This document shows, piece after piece, positions 57,170-64,000 of a stretch of 64,000 nt of DNA. The stretch's first letter is position 1, and every line of letters starts with the position of its first letter. The stretch comes from Mesorhizobium sophorae (GTDB lineage Bacteria > Pseudomonadota > Alphaproteobacteria > Rhizobiales > Rhizobiaceae), in NCBI RefSeq assembly GCF_002270415.1, contig NZ_NNRI01000022.1, positions 434,001-498,000 of the forward strand, in the 5' to 3' direction. Below the pieces are notes generated by a model. The model made no database searches and had not been told where the DNA came from. It saw nothing but the letters and a program-made list of their open reading frames with translations. The translations under genes and the position numbers were made by a program.

Positions 57170-58372
57170 TCAGGTCAGCGATGCCGTGAAGCGCTGGATG
57201 CGCGTGCAGGCTTCCTCAAGCAGCGTCTCCGAAGTGGCGTAGGAGATGCGGAAGTTGGGACCGAGGCCGAAGGCCGAGCCGAACACCACCGCGACCCCCT
57301 CGGCCTCGAGCAGTTCCGAGCAGAAGGTTTCGTCGGTGTCGATCACCTTGCCGGCTTTGGTCTTCTTGCCGATCAGCTGGGCGCAGGACGGATAGACGTA
57401 GAAGGCGCCTTCCGGCGACGGGCAGGTTATGCCGCGCGCCTGGTTGAGCATCGACACGACGAGATCGCGCCGGCCCTGGAAGATCGCCTTGTTCCTGGCG
57501 ATGAAGTCCTGCGGGCCGTTGAGCGCCTCGACCGATGCCCATTGCGCGATGGTGCAGGCGCCCGAGGTCTGCTGGCCCTGGATCATGTCCATCGCCTTGA
57601 TCAGCGCCACCGGACCGGCGGCATAGCCGATGCGCCAGCCGGTCATGGCATAGGCCTTCGACACGCCATTCATGGTCAGCGTGCGCTCGTAGAGCTTCGG
57701 CTCGACTTCGGCGATGGTCTTGAAGACGAAGTCGCCATAGGTCAGGTGCTCGTACATGTCATCGGTCAGCGTCCAGACATGCGGATGCTTCAACAGCACG
57801 TCGGCCAGCGCGCGCAATTCAGCCTCGGTATAGGCGGCACCCGACGGGTTCGACGGCGAGTTCATCAGCAGCCATTTGGTGCGTGGCGTGATTGCCTTTT
57901 CCAGCACCGCGGCGGTCAGCTTGAAGCCGTTGTCGATCGAGGTGTCGGCAAACACGGAGGTGCCGCCGCATATCGCCACCATCTCAGGATAACTGACCCA
58001 GTAGGGGCGCGGTATGATGACCTCGTCACCGGGGTTCAGTGTCGCCATGAAGGCGTTGAACAGGATCTGCTTGCCGCCGGTGCCGACAATGGTCTGCTCG
58101 GGCTTGTAGTCGAGATTGTTTTCGCGCTTGAACTTCTTCGCGATCGCCTCGCGCAGCGGCACGATGCCCGACACCGGCGGATATTTGGTTTCGCCACGGC
58201 GGATTGCCTCGATCGCCGCATTCTTGATGTTGTCGGGCGTATCGAAGTCCGGCTCGCCGGCGCCGAGGCCGATAATGTCACGGCCGGCATTTTTCAGCTC
58301 GCGCGCTTTCTGCGTCACCGCAATGGTCGCGGAAGGCTTTACGCGGGAAAGGGCGTCGGCGAGAAAGGCCAT
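57170..58372 (-). CDS. aatA: Aspartate aminotransferase (class I, PLP-dependent)
   Basis: The 400-residue enzyme of fold type I begins MAFLADALSRVKPSATIAVT and has IIGLGAGEPDFDTPDNIK, VGTGGKQILFNAFMATLNPG, the substrate loop NSPSNPSGAAYTEAEL (N-P-S-G) and the PLP Lys in TMNGVSKAYAMTGWRIGYAAG. GLGPNFRISYATS carries the Arg that binds the alpha-carboxylate. The sequence type is that of the rhizobial aatA/AspB subgroup Ib, which uses aspartate and sometimes prephenate. It links nitrogen assimilation with the citrate cycle. It is monocistronic. Confidence 0.92.
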   Translation of the reverse strand: MAFLADALSRVKPSATIAVTQKARELKNAGRDIIGLGAGEPDFDTPDNIKNAAIEAIRRGETKYPPVSGIVPLREAIAKKFKRENNLDYKPEQTIVGTGGKQILFNAFMATLNPGDEVIIPRPYWVSYPEMVAICGGTSVFADTSIDNGFKLTAAVLEKAITPRTKWLLMNSPSNPSGAAYTEAELRALADVLLKHPHVWTLTDDMYEHLTYGDFVFKTIAEVEPKLYERTLTMNGVSKAYAMTGWRIGYAAGPVALIKAMDMIQGQQTSGACTIAQWASVEALNGPQDFIARNKAIFQGRRDLVVSMLNQARGITCPSPEGAFYVYPSCAQLIGKKTKAGKVIDTDETFCSELLEAEGVAVVFGSAFGLGPNFRISYATSETLLEEACTRIQRFTASLT

Positions 58373-58530
58373 GACCGGATATCTCCAAACAAGGTCGGCG
58401 CGGGCCGGGAGCGGCCGCGGCGCTTCTCATGTCGCATGATTTCGCGCAGTGCAAGCATTGTCGGCTGATCCAGGCCTCAAGGAGCCGTGATCGGAAACGA
58501 TAAATTCATTAACGGGCGGTAGAGGCTTGC

Positions 58531-59472
58531 GTGACAGGATCGCAGTTTGACCGCCAGTTTGCGGAGCGAGGAACCGTGTCGCGCAGCATCGGGCTTGCCC
58601 ACATCATCCGTCAGGACGACGGCACCTCCACCGGTGTCTGGGGCATCTACACGCTGCAAAGCGCCTTCCAGCCGATCTTCGCCTTCAACGAAGGCAAGCT
58701 GTCGGTGGCCGCGTTCGAAGGGCTGATCCGGCCGTTCCGCGACGGCGAGCCGCAATCGCCGATGAGCTTTTTCAGCACCTGTCCGGCCGCCGACCGCCTG
58801 CATGTCGAGGCGCTGACCAGGACGCTGCATCTTCTGAACGCCGGCGCCTGTTTGCCGGAGGAGGCCTCGATCTTCGTCAATTTCGACCCGTCGGTGTTCA
58901 CCGAGCGCACCGTTGCCGACAATGCCTTGCGCGAAATGCGGCTGGTGCTGCACGAGGCCGGCATCGATCCGCGCCGTGTGGTCTGCGAAGTGACCGAGCA
59001 GCGCTCGGCGTCGCAGGAGACCCTGCACAGTTTCGTCGCCGCGCTGCGGGCCAACGGCTTTCGCATCGCCGTCGACGATTATGGCGCCGATGATTCCGAC
59101 ATCAACCGCATCAAGCAGCTAAAGCCCGACATCGTCAAATTCGACGCCTTCTGGATCACGCAGCTGATGGAGTCCGGGGCCGGCTTCGCGCTGCTGACCA
59201 CGATGGTGAAAAGTTTCGAGCAGCAAGGCATCCGCACTGTGTTCGAGGGCATCGAGGAGGGCTGGCAACTGGAACTCGCCGAGAAATCGGGAGCGTCGAT
59301 GGTGCAGGGTTTCGTGCTGGCGCGGCCCGAGCTTGCACCGACAAGCTTTCGCGTCTTCGGCAAATCCACGCAGCAGGCCGCCCCCGCGGCCGTTGAAGCC
59401 GCGCCTGTCCAATCGGCCTCACCGCATGCGACGCGGCCGGCAAAACCCTTCGGGCGCAAGGTGGCGCCATGA
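58531..59472 (+). CDS. Stand-alone EAL-domain protein 1
   Basis: The 313-residue soluble protein starts at a GTG preceded by AGAGG. The EAL domain (~40-285) shows QSAFQPIFAFNEG, FEGLIRPFRDGEP (E-G-L variant), FVNFDPSVF, VVCEVTEQRS, RIAVDDYGADDSDINRI (D-D-Y-G), DIVKFDAFWI, TVFEGIEEGWQ and MVQGFVLARPE. Residues that bind metal (E, N, E, D-D, K, E, Q) are largely present, so hydrolysis of cyclic di-GMP is plausible. The ~25-residue Ala/Pro tail is low complexity. It overlaps EAL protein 2 by ATGA. Confidence 0.85.
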   Translation: MTGSQFDRQFAERGTVSRSIGLAHIIRQDDGTSTGVWGIYTLQSAFQPIFAFNEGKLSVAAFEGLIRPFRDGEPQSPMSFFSTCPAADRLHVEALTRTLHLLNAGACLPEEASIFVNFDPSVFTERTVADNALREMRLVLHEAGIDPRRVVCEVTEQRSASQETLHSFVAALRANGFRIAVDDYGADDSDINRIKQLKPDIVKFDAFWITQLMESGAGFALLTTMVKSFEQQGIRTVFEGIEEGWQLELAEKSGASMVQGFVLARPELAPTSFRVFGKSTQQAAPAAVEAAPVQSASPHATRPAKPFGRKVAP

Positions 59473-60317
59473 AGCGCGAGCGGCGGCGCGATGTCGGCAA
59501 CGCGATCCAGGTCGACGAAGTCGGTATCGAATACGGCATCCATGGCGAGTTCCGGCTGCGCAGCGCCTATCAGCCGATTTTCGCGCCGCGCGGCCGCTTC
59601 CTTCACGCCGTCGCGGTCGAAGCCCTGATCGAGCCGCACCGTGCCGGCCGCCCCGGTGCGCCGAAGGTGTTCTTCGAAAGCATCGCCGCTTCCGACCGCT
59701 TGTTTGTCGAGACCATGTGTCGGGTGCTTCACCTCAGGAATTTTCACAACATCGGCGTCGACGGGCTCGATCTGTTCTTCAACTACAATCCGCTGATCAA
59801 CGACCATCCCGGGCGGGCGCTGGCCGAGATCCGGCTGATGACCAGGTATCTCGGCGATTTCGGCCTCGCGCCGGGGATGCTGGTCTGCGAAATCACAGAA
59901 CAGGCGGCCGACGACGCGCTTCTCATCCGACTGGTGCGCGAAATGCGGCGCGACGGGATCCGCATCGCCATCGACGATTTCGGCACCGGCCACTCGACGG
60001 AGGAGCGGGTCAGCCTGCTCCATCCCGACATCGTCAAGATCGACGGCACCTGGTTCGCCGAGTTCTGCCGCCATGCCGCCGCCGAACGGTTCTTCCGCCC
60101 GCTGGTTTCGACCTTGCACGACCGTGGCGCCAAGGTGCTGGTCGAAGGCATCGAGCAGCCCACACACCTGCGCGTCGCGCTCGAAGGCGGCGTCGACCTG
60201 CTGCAGGGGTTTCTTCTCGCCCGTCCGGCGCTGGCCGGCACGATCTTCAACGAAGAGCCGCTCTCCGTCGACACGCTGCTTGGCAGGGATAGCAAGGTTG
60301 TGCCGCTGTTTGGCTAG
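59469..60317 (+). CDS. Stand-alone EAL-domain protein 2
   Basis: The 282-residue protein starts within the stop of the first EAL gene (ATGA overlap), so translation is coupled. RSAYQPIFAPRG, AVEALIEPHRAG (canonical E-A-L), FFNYNPLINDHPG, LVCEITEQAADD, RIAIDDFGTGHSTEERV, DIVKIDGTWFAEF, LVEGIEQPTHL and LLQGFLLARPAL give a complete catalytic set. It has no membrane helix or sensor domain. The two proteins are about one-third identical by eye and could form a heterodimer. Confidence 0.87.
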   Translation: MKRERRRDVGNAIQVDEVGIEYGIHGEFRLRSAYQPIFAPRGRFLHAVAVEALIEPHRAGRPGAPKVFFESIAASDRLFVETMCRVLHLRNFHNIGVDGLDLFFNYNPLINDHPGRALAEIRLMTRYLGDFGLAPGMLVCEITEQAADDALLIRLVREMRRDGIRIAIDDFGTGHSTEERVSLLHPDIVKIDGTWFAEFCRHAAAERFFRPLVSTLHDRGAKVLVEGIEQPTHLRVALEGGVDLLQGFLLARPALAGTIFNEEPLSVDTLLGRDSKVVPLFG

Positions 60318-60354
60318 GGCGCGTCGGCGGTTGGCGAAATCCGTGGCGAGGTCG

Positions 60355-60387
60355 TTCTTCTCCCCGTCACTATACGGGGAGAAGATG
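60355..60387. repeat. Palindromic repeat, TTCTCCCC module only
   Basis: CTTCTCCCCGT-CACTAT-ACGGGGAGAAG, a perfect hairpin 40 bases after the EAL gene, identical in its arms to the copies around greA. Confidence 0.8.
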
Positions 60388-60440
60388 GCGGTCTCGCGGT
60401 AGACGGCTCAGGTCCGAAGAGAAAAATCCTGATGCGTCGC

Positions 60441-60495
60441 ACTGCCCCTCATCGCCCTGCCGGGCACTTCTCCCCGTAAACGGGGAGAAGGACGC
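60441..60495. repeat. Composite palindromic intergenic repeat
   Basis: GCCCCTCATCGCCCTGCCGGG then CTTCTCCCCGTAAACGGGGAGAAG, cited as CTTCTCCCCG and CGGGGAGAAG around TAAA. It is the same two-module layout as near greA, with a shortened loop. Confidence 0.8.
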
Positions 60496-60597
60496 TTACA
60501 TCAGCGGCGCTGATGGTCCTGCCAAAACAAATCATTGGTTGAGGACGTCGCCGCTGCGATAATCACGCCGGCAGAGGCAGCGCACCGGGGAACTGCA

Positions 60598-61206
60598 ATG
60601 ATACTCTACGGCATGATCGACAGCGGCAATTGCTACAAGCCACGGCTGCTGATGGCCAAGCTTGGCCTCGCCTTCACCAATGTCGAGGTGAGTTCGCATA
60701 CGGGTGAGACGCGAAAAGCGGACTATATCGCCAAGAACCCGAACGCCATGGTGCCGCTGCTCGAGCTCGACGACGGCCGGCGGCTTGCCGAATCCAACGC
60801 CATCCTGCTCTATCTCGCCGACGGCACGCGCTTCCTGCCGGCGGACAGGTACGAACGGGGACTGGCCTATCAATGGCTGTTCTTCGAGCAATACAGCCAT
60901 GAGCCCTATATCGCGGTGCGCAAGGCGCTGCTGACCTTTCCCGAACGCGCCCGGGATGCGACGCCGGAGCGGCTGGCGGTGACGCTGGAGCGTGGCAACA
61001 AGGCGCTCGGCGTGATGAACAAATTTCTGGAAGCCAATGCGTTCTTCGCTGGCGGTGCCTACAGCGTCGCCGACATCGCGCTCTATGCCTATACGCATAC
61101 GGCAGAGCAGGGCGGCTTCCAGCTTGATGCCTATCCAGCGGTGGCAGCCTGGCTGAAACGGGTGGAGGCGGATCCAGGGCATGTGCCGATGGACTGGGTG
61201 GGGTGA
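60598..61206 (+). CDS. Glutathione S-transferase-family protein
   Basis: The 202-residue protein has an N-terminal thioredoxin-like domain (MILYGMIDSGNCYKPRLLMA, with S/C near residues 9-12 as candidate glutathione-activating residues; PNAMVPLLELDDGRRLAESNAI with the cis-Pro and the E-S-N glutathione contacts) and a helical C-terminal domain (FFAGGAYSVADIALYAYTH containing the N-capping S-x-A-D motif). It likely conjugates glutathione or reduces small molecules in the cytoplasm. The ATG at 60598 is the natural family start; the frame is open 63 bases upstream. Confidence 0.9.
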   Translation: MILYGMIDSGNCYKPRLLMAKLGLAFTNVEVSSHTGETRKADYIAKNPNAMVPLLELDDGRRLAESNAILLYLADGTRFLPADRYERGLAYQWLFFEQYSHEPYIAVRKALLTFPERARDATPERLAVTLERGNKALGVMNKFLEANAFFAGGAYSVADIALYAYTHTAEQGGFQLDAYPAVAAWLKRVEADPGHVPMDWVG

Positions 61207-61309
61207 GCAACTTTGGAGATTGGCGAAAGCTTCGGCAGCCAGATGAGGGGCGGCGCCAGCCTTTGTCGTAGTTGGGCTTGGTTTGGCGATAGGCAATCTT
61301 GAGGCGTCG

Positions 61310-61370
61310 CGCTGCCCCTCATCGCCCTGCCGGGCACTTCTCCCCGTGTAGGGACGGGGAGAAGGACGCT
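61310..61370. repeat. Composite palindromic intergenic repeat
   Basis: GCCCCTCATCGCCCTGCCGGG followed by CTTCTCCCCGT-GTAGGG-ACGGGGAGAAG. It is the sixth occurrence of these modules in the window. Confidence 0.8.
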
Positions 61371-61407
61371 GTATCGCCGGTTTAGCCAATTGTCGGTGCC
61401 TGAACCC

Positions 61408-61441
61408 CAGACAAACAAAAAGGCGGGATAAATCCCGCCTT
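61408..61441 (-). terminator. Rho-independent terminator of the cold-shock gene
   Basis: On the - strand AAGGCGGGA pairs with TCCCGCCTT over four bases and is followed by TTTGTTTGTC. It lies about 165 bases after the cold-shock stop. Confidence 0.82.
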
Positions 61442-61607
61442 CCCATTTTCGGTAGCCTGATCGGGAGCGTCCAGTCCGGGCTGGCAGCTATCTGCTGATC
61501 CAGTCTGTCGGGTCTTTCCGCTCCGGCGCGCTTCTCGCGCGACTGTCAGTACATCCGTGACTTGCCGCGCGCCCCGAGCTCTCGCCCGGCGCGCGCCATT
61601 CGCAAAA

Positions 61608-61820
61608 TCAGGCTGCCTTGCTCAGAGATCCAGCGGACGACTTGCCAGTGCGGCGGTCCTGCTCGATCTCGAAGTTGATCTTCTGGCCTTCGACCAGCGT
61701 CGACAGTCCAGCACGCTCGACAGCGGAGATGTGGACGAATACGTCCGCGCCGCCCGCGTCAGGCTGGATGAAGCCGAAGCCCTTGGTGGCGTTGAACCAC
61801 TTGACCGTTCCAGTTGCCAT
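61608..61820 (-). CDS. cspA: Cold-shock-domain RNA chaperone
   Basis: The 70-residue single cold-shock domain starts MATGTVKWFNATKGFGFIQP, with RNP1 (KGFGFI) and RNP2 (DVFVHIS), and the aromatic residues that stack on single-stranded nucleic acid. The C-terminus (DRRTGKSSAGSLSKAA) is typical of alphaproteobacterial Csp proteins. It melts RNA structure in cold or growth transitions. GAAGGAC precedes the ATG, and the ~280-base region upstream is free of genes, compatible with the long regulated leader usual for csp mRNAs. Confidence 0.95.
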   Translation of the reverse strand: MATGTVKWFNATKGFGFIQPDAGGADVFVHISAVERAGLSTLVEGQKINFEIEQDRRTGKSSAGSLSKAA

Positions 61821-62106
61821 TTAGATAGTCCTTCACATTTGCTTTAGATTGACCGGACCGAAGTCCAGCCGGTGTGCATCGAGATTTTGGAGATAGACGT
61901 CAGCAAACGCGATTATCGCGAGGCCCGGATCGATCGGCCGAAATATCAATGGAACGCATATAGGCTGCTTTCGCACGAAAAACAAGACTGCGTGAGAAGG
62001 CCGTGATCAGGATGCCGCCCAATGGCCGCCCCAATCGCGTGAGAGCGTCGCAACAGGATCGGGCCCCGGCGGTGTTCAATCCGGGAGGAGCTTGGGGGAG
62101 AGGACC

Positions 62107-62436
62107 ATGAAAACCATTCTGCTTGCCGCCTGCCTGACGCTGGTGGCCGCCGAGGCGCAGGCGATCTCACGCTATGATCCGACGCGTATGAGCTGCGGGC
62201 GTGTGCAGTCGACGATCGCGCGGCAGGGCGCCGTAATCCTGCGTTACCAGTCGACGCGGGTACCCGGCCTGCCGCTCTATGACCGCTATGTGCAGAGCGA
62301 GCAGTTCTGCACCATGGGCGAGGTGAGAGCACGCGCCTACGTGCCGAGCGCCGACACCAGGTCCTGTCCGGTCTATACCTGCAAGCGGCCGGACTATGAT
62401 CGGCATTTCCGCCGGCGCTTCTTCCACAACGACTAG
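62107..62436 (+). CDS. Small secreted protein with paired cysteines
   Basis: The 109-residue precursor begins MKTILLAACLTLVAAEAQA, a Sec signal with cleavage near AQA-I, after GGGGGAGAGGACC. The mature ~90 residues contain four cysteines (MSCGRV, EQFC, RSCPVYTCK) that could form two disulfides, and a very basic tail (RHFRRRFFHND). The pattern (SRYDPTRMSCGRVQSTIARQ, then CPVYTC) recurs in small rhizobial periplasmic proteins, but I know no name for it. Its function is unknown. Confidence 0.78.
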   Translation: MKTILLAACLTLVAAEAQAISRYDPTRMSCGRVQSTIARQGAVILRYQSTRVPGLPLYDRYVQSEQFCTMGEVRARAYVPSADTRSCPVYTCKRPDYDRHFRRRFFHND

Positions 62437-62481
62437 GCGCCTCGTTGGCGCTTGTCTTGTCGCCTCTTGGGCACGCCTGGT

Positions 62482-63051
62482 TCAGAATCCGAAGGAAACC
62501 TGCGCTGGTGGCGGCGGGCCGACGCGCACGCCTTCCATGGCCAGCATCTTCTCCTTGGTGTTCGAGCCGCCGGGCGCCGAGAAGCCGCCGATCTTGCCGC
62601 CGGCGGCAAGGATGCGATGACAGGGAATGACCAGCGGCACCGGATTGGCGCCAAGGGCAGCACCGGTTTCGCGTGGCAGACCGCCATGGCCGGCGCGTTT
62701 GGCCAGCTCGCCATAGGTGGTGGTTTCGCCGTAGCCGAGCTTCCGCGCCGCGTCGTAGATGGCAAGGCGGAAGTCGTCGACGCCGTCGAGATCGACCGGT
62801 ACGCCGGTGAAGTCGACATCCTCGCCGGCCGCATAGGCCTTGATCGAGGCGATCAGGTCGACGGCCCATGGCGGCTGGGCGGTGGAGGCGGAAACGCCGG
62901 CATGGCGCATCAGCCGCCGTTCCACCGCCTCGCGGCTGCGTTCAGGCAGGCAGAGCCGGATCAGGCCCTTTTCGCTCCAGGCGATGCCCATGAAGCCGAT
63001 CACTGTTTCTAACACTGCGTGGCCGGCTGTGATCGAAGATGTCGTTTCCAT
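62482..63051 (-). CDS. ogt: Methylated-DNA--protein-cysteine methyltransferase (O6-alkylguanine repair)
   Basis: The 189-residue protein has the N-terminal ribonuclease-like domain (VIGFMGIAWSEKGLIRLCLP, VDFTGVPVDLDGVDDF) and the C-terminal DNA-binding domain: ARKLGYGETTTYGELAKRAG (helix-turn-helix with the Tyr and Arg region), ALGANPVPLVIPCHRILAAGG containing the acceptor Cys in P-C-H-R, and GGFSAPGGSNTKEKMLAMEG. It removes alkyl groups from guanine irreversibly. GGAAAGGAAC precedes the ATG at 63051. It lacks the AraC/Ada domain, so it is the Ogt type. Confidence 0.93.
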   Translation of the reverse strand: METTSSITAGHAVLETVIGFMGIAWSEKGLIRLCLPERSREAVERRLMRHAGVSASTAQPPWAVDLIASIKAYAAGEDVDFTGVPVDLDGVDDFRLAIYDAARKLGYGETTTYGELAKRAGHGGLPRETGAALGANPVPLVIPCHRILAAGGKIGGFSAPGGSNTKEKMLAMEGVRVGPPPPAQVSFGF

Positions 63052-63232
63052 GATGCGTTCCTTTCCGCAAAGTGGCGAAATCCGGCATTCGTCCCGGTAC
63101 ATATCCAGAACAATATGGCATCCCGGCCAGAGTCTCGCCACCCGAAAACCACCTGAGGGCCCCGATTGCCGGTCGTGAATCGCTGGTGTAAGGAATTTCT
63201 TAATAACCCGACAAATCGGACCCGAGCGCGGC

Positions 63233-64000
63233 TTGCCAGCAAAACACACTCTTATCGCGATCGGCGTGATCCTGGCTACCGCCGGCATCAGCGGTTGCAC
63301 GTCGACCTCGCAGATGAAATCCGCGCCTGCCCTGACCGAAACCGCGACTGCCGCCGGCGCTGACGCCGGCTTCACGATACCGCTGCCGGAGACGGTTTCG
63401 GTGCTGCCGGAATCATCGGGAATCGCACCCGTTCAGACGGCTGAATCGACGTCCGGCCCAGCCACGCCGGCACCCGATGCCGCCGTCCAGTCGGCTGCCG
63501 CGACCGCCGCCTTTGCCGGCTCGACCCCGGCAGCGCCGGCGGTACCTGCCATCATGACCGCCAATGCCTGGCAAGCGCCGCCGCCGGCGACCGCAGGCGA
63601 GCCCGTCAAGACGGCCGAGACCTATACGACCGCCGGGCTCGTAATGCCCGCGACCGCCAAGGGCGACCGGAAGGTCGTGCCAGGCGTCCAGCAGGTCGCC
63701 TATATGGTGCCGCAGAACCCGGCTGCCCTCGTCCAGTTCCCGATGGCACCCGCGGAAGAAGAGCACGCGCCAGGCGTGCGTGGCGACGTCGAGCGTCTGA
63801 TCGAGAAATACGCCGCCCTCTATCAGGTGCCGGTCGATCTGGTGCGCCATGTCGTCAACCGCGAGAGCACCTTCAACCCGAAAGCCTACAACAATGGCCA
63901 TTGGGGGCTGATGCAGATCAAGCACGCGACGGCGCGCGGCATGGGCTATGACGGACCGGCCAAGGGCCTGTTCGACGCCGAGACCAATTTGAAATACGCA
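63233..64000 (+). CDS. Lytic transglycosylase lipoprotein (SLT domain), C-terminus cut by window edge
   Basis: From a TTG at 63233 the frame runs 256 codons to the window end. The start PAKHTLIAIGVILATAGISG leads to a lipobox ISGC at about residue 20, so it is a lipoprotein. An Ala/Pro/Thr-rich linker fills residues 25-180. The last ~70 residues start the SLT domain: VERLIEKYAALYQVPVDLVR, VVNRESTFNPKAYNNGHWG (catalytic Glu in R-E-S) and LMQIKHATARGMGY. An in-frame TGA lies about 60 bases upstream; no ATG or GTG is available between it and the signal. The ribosome site is weak, so the exact start is uncertain. Confidence 0.85.
   Translation, partial: MPAKHTLIAIGVILATAGISGCTSTSQMKSAPALTETATAAGADAGFTIPLPETVSVLPESSGIAPVQTAESTSGPATPAPDAAVQSAAATAAFAGSTPAAPAVPAIMTANAWQAPPPATAGEPVKTAETYTTAGLVMPATAKGDRKVVPGVQQVAYMVPQNPAALVQFPMAPAEEEHAPGVRGDVERLIEKYAALYQVPVDLVRHVVNRESTFNPKAYNNGHWGLMQIKHATARGMGYDGPAKGLFDAETNLKYA

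Larger units (their letters stand above)
61207..61607. other. Intergenic region with repeat and terminator
   Basis: About 400 bases between the convergent transferase and cold-shock genes. It contains a partial repeat fragment (GATGAGGGGCGGCGCC near 61241), one full composite repeat, and the cold-shock terminator. The remaining ~160 bases before the cold-shock stop are GC-rich 3' untranslated sequence without a gene. Confidence 0.6.

Noticed and set aside
1..64000. Genomic island, prophage or symbiosis island boundary
   Set aside because: No integrase, phage, conjugation, nod/nif or tRNA attachment site was seen; apart from one IS the gene set looks like core chromosome.

Overview
The window looks like chromosomal DNA of a high-GC alphaproteobacterium of the order Rhizobiales, most likely Mesorhizobium or a close relative. 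The reasons are the family content (DUF2778/tlde1, DUF1344, DUF3775, extensin-like proteins, LsrB/VtlR-type LysR regulator next to trxB), the short palindromic intergenic repeats with CTTCTCCCCGT / ACGGGGAGAAG arms, and GTG/TTG starts. No tRNA, rRNA, CRISPR array, integrase or plasmid/phage module was seen. One complete insertion sequence is present.

Layout. 0-17 kb: mostly exported or membrane proteins. These include a truncated DUF2778 protein, a Tat-signal isoaspartyl-methyltransferase homologue, a 14-helix membrane protein with an embedded spermidine-synthase-like domain, a Tat-like hydrolase, a CapA-type phosphatase, DUF3137, DUF2314 and DUF1344 proteins, a Tat-like FAD oxidase and several hypothetical envelope proteins. 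17.8-24.3 kb: lipid kinase, a three-gene catabolic operon (GMC oxidoreductase, enolase-superfamily dehydratase, NAD-dependent dehydrogenase; all overlapping by 4 nt), a purC paralogue and an acyl-CoA thioesterase. 24.5-34.5 kb: three HxlR-type regulators, each next to a redox or efflux gene (FMN reductase, quinone oxidoreductase, EmrAB-type pump), an ABCD/SbmA-like ABC transporter, and an IS1182-family element lodged in the terminator of the FMN reductase gene.

34.5-41 kb: CorC-type protein, LssY-like protein, two extensin-like (M15-fold) proteins, DUF3775, TPR protein, and greA with a structured leader. 41-48.5 kb: a full ADP-heptose and inner-core LPS locus. gmhA, hldE, gmhB and hldD make ADP-heptose; waaC and waaF attach it; a family 2 glycosyltransferase lies at the end, and a LysE exporter sits in the middle. 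48.7-52.4 kb: Lrp regulator, trxB, lsrB, a methyltransferase, and a candidate AbcR-type small RNA carrying a LysR-type operator in front of its promoter.

52.6-64 kb: an EF-G paralogue lacking the switch-II histidine, a GGDEF-EAL protein, cupin, aspartate aminotransferase, a tandem pair of stand-alone EAL proteins, glutathione transferase, cold-shock protein, a small secreted protein, an O6-alkylguanine DNA alkyltransferase and a truncated lytic transglycosylase lipoprotein. The most interesting signals are the exported methyltransferase-fold cluster at 2-6.5 kb, the IS that duplicated a terminator, the sRNA beside lsrB, and the greA leader hairpin.
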